Assembly: GCA_963675135.1 (NCBI GenBank)
Contig: OY776120.1
Span: 14,226,001-14,290,000 of the forward strand
Reading direction: 5' to 3'
From: Galeopsis tetrahit
Taxonomy: Eukaryota; Streptophyta; Magnoliopsida; Lamiales; Lamiaceae
DNA: 64,000 nucleotides
The first letter of the stretch is position 1, and each line of letters opens with the position of its first letter. The notes beneath the pieces are model-generated. The model had not been told where the DNA came from and searched no databases. It saw nothing but the letters and a program-made list of their open reading frames with translations. Shown one piece after another: positions 60,259 through 64,000 of the stretch. Position numbers and translations under genes: made by a program.

Positions 60259-61030
60259 TGACTTGTCTCATTTTTCAACATTTTTTAAAGCACTTTACAA
60301 TACGAGCCCCACAAGCGTATGGGTCCAATTGGAGTACGTAAGTACGACCAAGTAGTTTGTTCGTTCCAAGGATTTAATTGAGTGCAAGTGAATCTCTAAA
60401 GTTACGAGTATGCATGCTATTGTAGTAACTACACGTTTTTGTTTGGATTTTTGGGAATTAGAACTAAATTATCAAACTAGATTAACTAAAATAATGTGAA
60501 ATAATCAAAAGAAATAACAAGCTATCTAACTTTCGTTGGAAAGTGCAAGAGAAGTGTATTGCCTCGGGTGTTTCCGTTTTGTGAGTAATTAATGAACTAG
60601 TGAACCAATTACATGAATTAGCTATGAATTCGGATTAAGCTAAATGCTATCATATATGTGTGCAAACCCCCTCGCAAGGCATAGGCTAACAACGTGCATT
60701 GATTAGCAATTATAGGATCTAACCAAATACCATAAGCGCGTAAGATAGTGTTTTATAAATACATTCAACACGGTTACTAATACTTATAAAACGCCCTCTC
60801 ACCAAACTCTTAGACGACCTCTATTCGTTTAATGTCTAAAGTTGTCGGTCTAGCAATTAACCCTCTCCCGGTTAAGCTAATTACTACTTAACTTCTATTC
60901 AATTGACCAAAGCTCACACTCACACTCCCAATCATTCTACCCAACTCTCGTTGCAATAAACATAATCGAACATGCTTGCTAATAGGGTTGATCAATCAAA
61001 TGAATCAATCAAAACACAACTCTAGAAACA

Positions 61031-61612
61031 TAAACACCCAAATCCTAAGTTAATCATGCAATTAATCCACAATTACACTAAACACCCATCAAAACATCCA
61101 CACCCAAGGCAATTGGAGATTAGCCCATGGTTCTAGAAGAGAATCCCATGGCTACAACAAAAACAAGCATCAAACTCATAGCAAAATAGTAAGTAATTTG
61201 AGAATTTAAGAAATTACCAAATTGAAATGCAAACAAAAGTAATATCACCTTGATCATGGAATTGTAGCTACAAAACGATGTAATAGACGATGCCCGATGA
61301 TAATCGTAGCTTGATTCTAAGTAAACACCCAAATCCTAAGCTAATCATGCAATTAATCCACAATTACACTAAACACCCATCAAAACATTCACATCCAAGA
61401 CAATTGGAGATTAGCCCATGGTTCTAGAAGAGAATCCCATGGCTACAACAAAAACAAGCATCAAACTCATAGCAAAATAGTAAGTAATTTGAGAATTTAA
61501 GAAATTACCAAATTGAAATGCAAACAAAAGTAATATCACCTTGATCATGAAATTGTAGCTACAAAACGATGTAATAGACGATGCCCGATGATAATCGTAG
61601 CTTGATTCTAAG
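61031..61612. repeat. Tandem duplication, 2 x 291 bp, in LTR F
   Basis: Bases 61031-61321 are repeated at 61322-61612, both beginning TAAACACCCAAATCCTAAG, with only a few differences. It is absent from element E. Confidence 0.9.
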
Positions 61613-61847
61613 TAAAAACCACTACTCTATCTAGTTTTATGAAGAATTAAAACTAAAAATGAAGAACATTACTAACTATGTGTTTGTGTGTGAGAAATTG
61701 CTTGTTAAAGGAGTAAGACACTTTCTAAAACTCAAATTGAGTCTATTTACAGTTGGGGTAGAAGTCTTGGGTCAATTTTGCAATTAGGCCCTTTAAATAT
61801 GGAGAAAATGGGCCAAAACCCCCGAGAAGTGGAAAAGTTGGGTGCCT

Positions 61848-61991
61848 CGGCCGTGGAGTGGATCTCGGCCGTGGCCCTGTTGTTCAAATTACAGGCCAAG
61901 GTTTTTTCTCGGTCGAGACTGAACGCTCGCCCGTGGTCTTCAATTTTCCGTCTCTGATCATATTGCTCGGCCGAGACTGAACGCTCGGCCG
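61848..61991 (-). promoter_or_regulatory. CGGCCG cluster in U3 of LTR F
   Basis: Four exact CGGCCG plus variants (CGGTCG, CGCCCG) in about 145 bp, beginning about 100 bp upstream of the TATA-like site. The position is the same as in element E although the sequences are otherwise quite diverged. Confidence 0.5.
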
Positions 61992-62286
61992 TGTTTCACC
62001 CTTGAGTTTGTTTTGTGCATATTTTCCAACTTCGATCGACTCGATTCTTTTTTTCATTCAACTCCATTTTTCGAGACGAGTCCAATGGTGTGATCCTCTC
62101 TTCAGTCCAGTGAGATATATGCACGTGATTTGCTCCTAAAAGTTTCGTTTTCCTAAAAATATCAACAACAAACTACCTTTCTCACAATTAAATCAAATCA
62201 AGTATATTAGAGTGAAAATGCATGCAAAACAACCAAAGTTTGTCACTAAAACACATGAAATATTATGCAATTTACAACCGAATCAC

Positions 62287-62630
62287 CCCCCCCCCCCAAA
62301 CTTTCAATGTTGCTCGTCCCCGAGTAACGAAAGAATTAAAACAAGAGGTTTTACAATTGCAAATAGATGATCAATTAAAGATCCCACGTATCAAGTGAAA
62401 TGAAATGAATTCTTCTTCCTCAAGATACATTCTCAAAATGATCACAAGTTTATTATTGAAAATCCAACTAATTACCCACACATGCTCAACATACAACAAC
62501 AAGTGATGGTGATGGCAATATCAAAATGTTTAAGTTCAACTCACAAGATATAGTGTTTCTCTTAAACACTCAAACAAATTAAGGACAATAAGCACTCATC
62601 AATCAAATCATGCATTGCAATTGTCATAAG
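62287..62630 (-). other. Internal 3' region of gypsy element F
   Basis: Starts with the polypurine tract (62287-62299). It then resembles E's region after its own PPT (AATGTTG, TCGTCC words, TTAAGGACA). Non-coding. Cut at 62630 by element G. Confidence 0.6.
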
Positions 62631-64000
62631 TGTTGGGATATGAATCCTATAAACAATGTTCTAGTTGATGATTGTATGTTTTGATGGCCAAAAGTAACTT
62701 AAAGTTAATGATATATGTGGTTCTAAGTCATCTTAACTAAGTCATCATAAGAGATATTGAATCTGAGTTTACTGATCTTATATATGTTTACTGATCTTAG
62801 TGTGTTTACTGATCTGATATATGAACTGTTAGGAACTAAGATGATGTTTGTATTGTATAGATAGCTTATAGTATAGGACTTAGTTGTACTCATCTGTATA
62901 TAGTTCAGTTGATGTATAGATAGGTTTTATATTTGTAAAGTTGTATTGTATTCAGCATTGTAATAGTTTAGAACAGTAGATCAGAAGACTAATGAAGACT
63001 CAGAAGACTACTTCAGAATGAGAAGGCTTTGAAGAAGTTGAAGAGAATCTTAGAAGTTCAAGAAAAGCATTCTGAAGAAGTTAGAACAGTTTTGGAGAAC
63101 TGTGTTGTTTGGCTCAGAGCAATAAAAGTCAGAGCAGTAAGTTACTGTGCTGAGTTGGTAAGTTTAAAGAATAAGTTTGGAAAACTTATTTAAGGCGTAA
63201 CTAAATATAATTGAAGCTTATGCTGACTTGGATAAAGTTGAAGGAAGTTACAAAGTCGGTTACAAAAGGAAGTTACAACAAAAACAGTTTTAGAGTTAGT
63301 TGAGAGTTAGTTTTACAAATTGCTAACTGTCATACTAAGTTCTATAAATACTGTATGATCTTCTACTTGAAAAGACTACTGAAAAACTGAAGTGCAAAGA
63401 AGTATTCAAGCGAAGAACTTACAGAGTTAAGGAGATCAAACTGAGAAGAAGCCACAGATTTGAAGAGAAGAATCCAATGCTAACACAGAGAAATTTTTAC
63501 TTTTCATTTTAAAGTTTGTATTGTGTAAACAAGTGTGCTAGTTACTTTTAGAATTACTAGTCGATCGAAGATACACTTGGAAGTGTAATCGAGAAGATAA
63601 CAGACTTAATCTTGGGACTTTAAGCCACAAGAAACTCAAGGAAGAGTTAATAAAACTTCACAACTGGAGTTGTGAGAGTGGATGTAGACATTTGTCGAAC
63701 CACTATAAATCTTGTGTTCTTTACTTTCTGTTTGATATTTGTTTGAATTGTTTAACTAAGAACATTAAGGTTTACAAAGTAAAAGATCTAAATAAAAGTT
63801 GAGTATAATCTGAAACTGAAAAGTACTGATCTAACTCAGTAAGAATAGTACTGTTCAGAACACATTTCCGCATTAAAACTCTGATATTTTGAAAGATTTT
63901 GAAAATTCTATTTACCCCTCCCCTCTAGAATTTTTTTAGCTTAATAAATCTTAACTAAACTTGGGACCAACAAGTGGTATCAGAGCAGTAGTTCATTGGA
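62631..64000 (+). mobile_element. Copia element G: 5' LTR (62631-63972), PBS and leader
   Basis: The LTR starts TGTTGGGATA and ends GGGACCAACA, 1342 bp. It is followed by AG and an initiator-Met PBS TGGTATCAGAGCAGTAG at 63975-63991. TATA box TATAAATACTG at 63343-63353; hairpin at 63678-63703; terminal C-rich block CCCCTCCCCTCTAGA. The body of the element lies beyond the window. The left target copy would be ataag (62626-62630). Confidence 0.92.
63678..63703 (+). promoter_or_regulatory. Conserved LTR hairpin motif, element G
   Basis: Outer GTGG (63678-63681) and CCAC (63700-63703) enclose GACATTTGTC, then TATAAATC. Confidence 0.55.

Larger units (their letters stand above)
60259..62286 (-). 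repeat. 3' LTR of a second gypsy element F
   Basis: It ends CCGAATCA at 62286 against a polypurine tract (a C run on the plus strand, then AAACTTTC). This is the same LTR/PPT layout as element E. Shared words include ACTCGATTCTTT, TTTTTCGAGACGA and the CGGCCG cluster upstream of a TATA-like TGTAAATAGAC (61741-61752). The left boundary TGACTTG at 60259 is a guess. The rest of F is off the right edge or interrupted by element G. Confidence 0.75.

Noticed and set aside
61120..61332. 70-codon hydrophobic minus-strand ORF
   Set aside because: It lies across the tandem duplication in LTR F and is not kept in the second copy's reading; a chance ORF.

Overview
The window is AT-rich nuclear DNA of a flowering plant, probably a eudicot. 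It holds one intact intron-containing host gene, an ABCG half-transporter, and about 50 kb of nested LTR retrotransposons and MITEs. No bacterial-type genes, rRNA or tRNA genes were seen. The genus cannot be fixed from the sequence.

Layout. (1) 1-9813: a minus-strand Copia element (C) of Sirevirus-like design. It has a long CCHC gag, a separate-frame pol, an extra ORF after pol that runs off the left edge, an initiator-Met PBS, and a 5' LTR at 8211-9813. A solo LTR (D, 869-2297, TSD CAGCT) sits inside the RNase H end of its pol. (2) 9814-12035: MITE and decayed LTR debris. (3) 12036-17651: the ABCG gene, minus strand, 8 exons, 663 codons, reading frame intact. (4) 17716-18922: two MITEs; the second is split by the next element. 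(5) 18923-43319: Copia element A (minus, TSD CGGAG). A second Copia element B (22426-33722, minus, TSD ATAAT) has inserted inside A's post-pol ORF. The nesting is therefore Stowaway MITE, then A, then B. (6) 43430-53407: an Athila-like Ty3/gypsy element E (minus, TSD AAAAG, tRNA-Asp PBS). (7) 53408-60258: AT-rich sequence with a Stowaway MITE, decayed Copia LTRs and a solo LTR (58097-59835, TSD GTTGT). (8) 60259-62630: the 3' LTR and adjoining internal piece of a second gypsy family F. It is cut by (9) a plus-strand Copia element G, of which only the 5' LTR and PBS are in the window (62631-64000).

A and B are near-identical in gag and pol but clearly diverged in the third ORF. All coding parts of A, B, C and E carry some lesion. 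Each is a single stop, a small deletion, a large deletion or a nested insertion, so none looks autonomous now; the gags of A, B and C are open.

Most interesting signals: the large post-pol ORF (about 1133 codons in A before B landed), which is coiled-coil and lysine-rich, with no obvious membrane segment and therefore unlike an envelope protein; a short hairpin near the 3' end of otherwise divergent Copia LTRs whose inner stem covaries; a cluster of CGGCCG palindromes upstream of the TATA box in the LTRs of two gypsy families; and a conserved sequence at the gag-pol junction. All coordinates and comparisons were made by eye.
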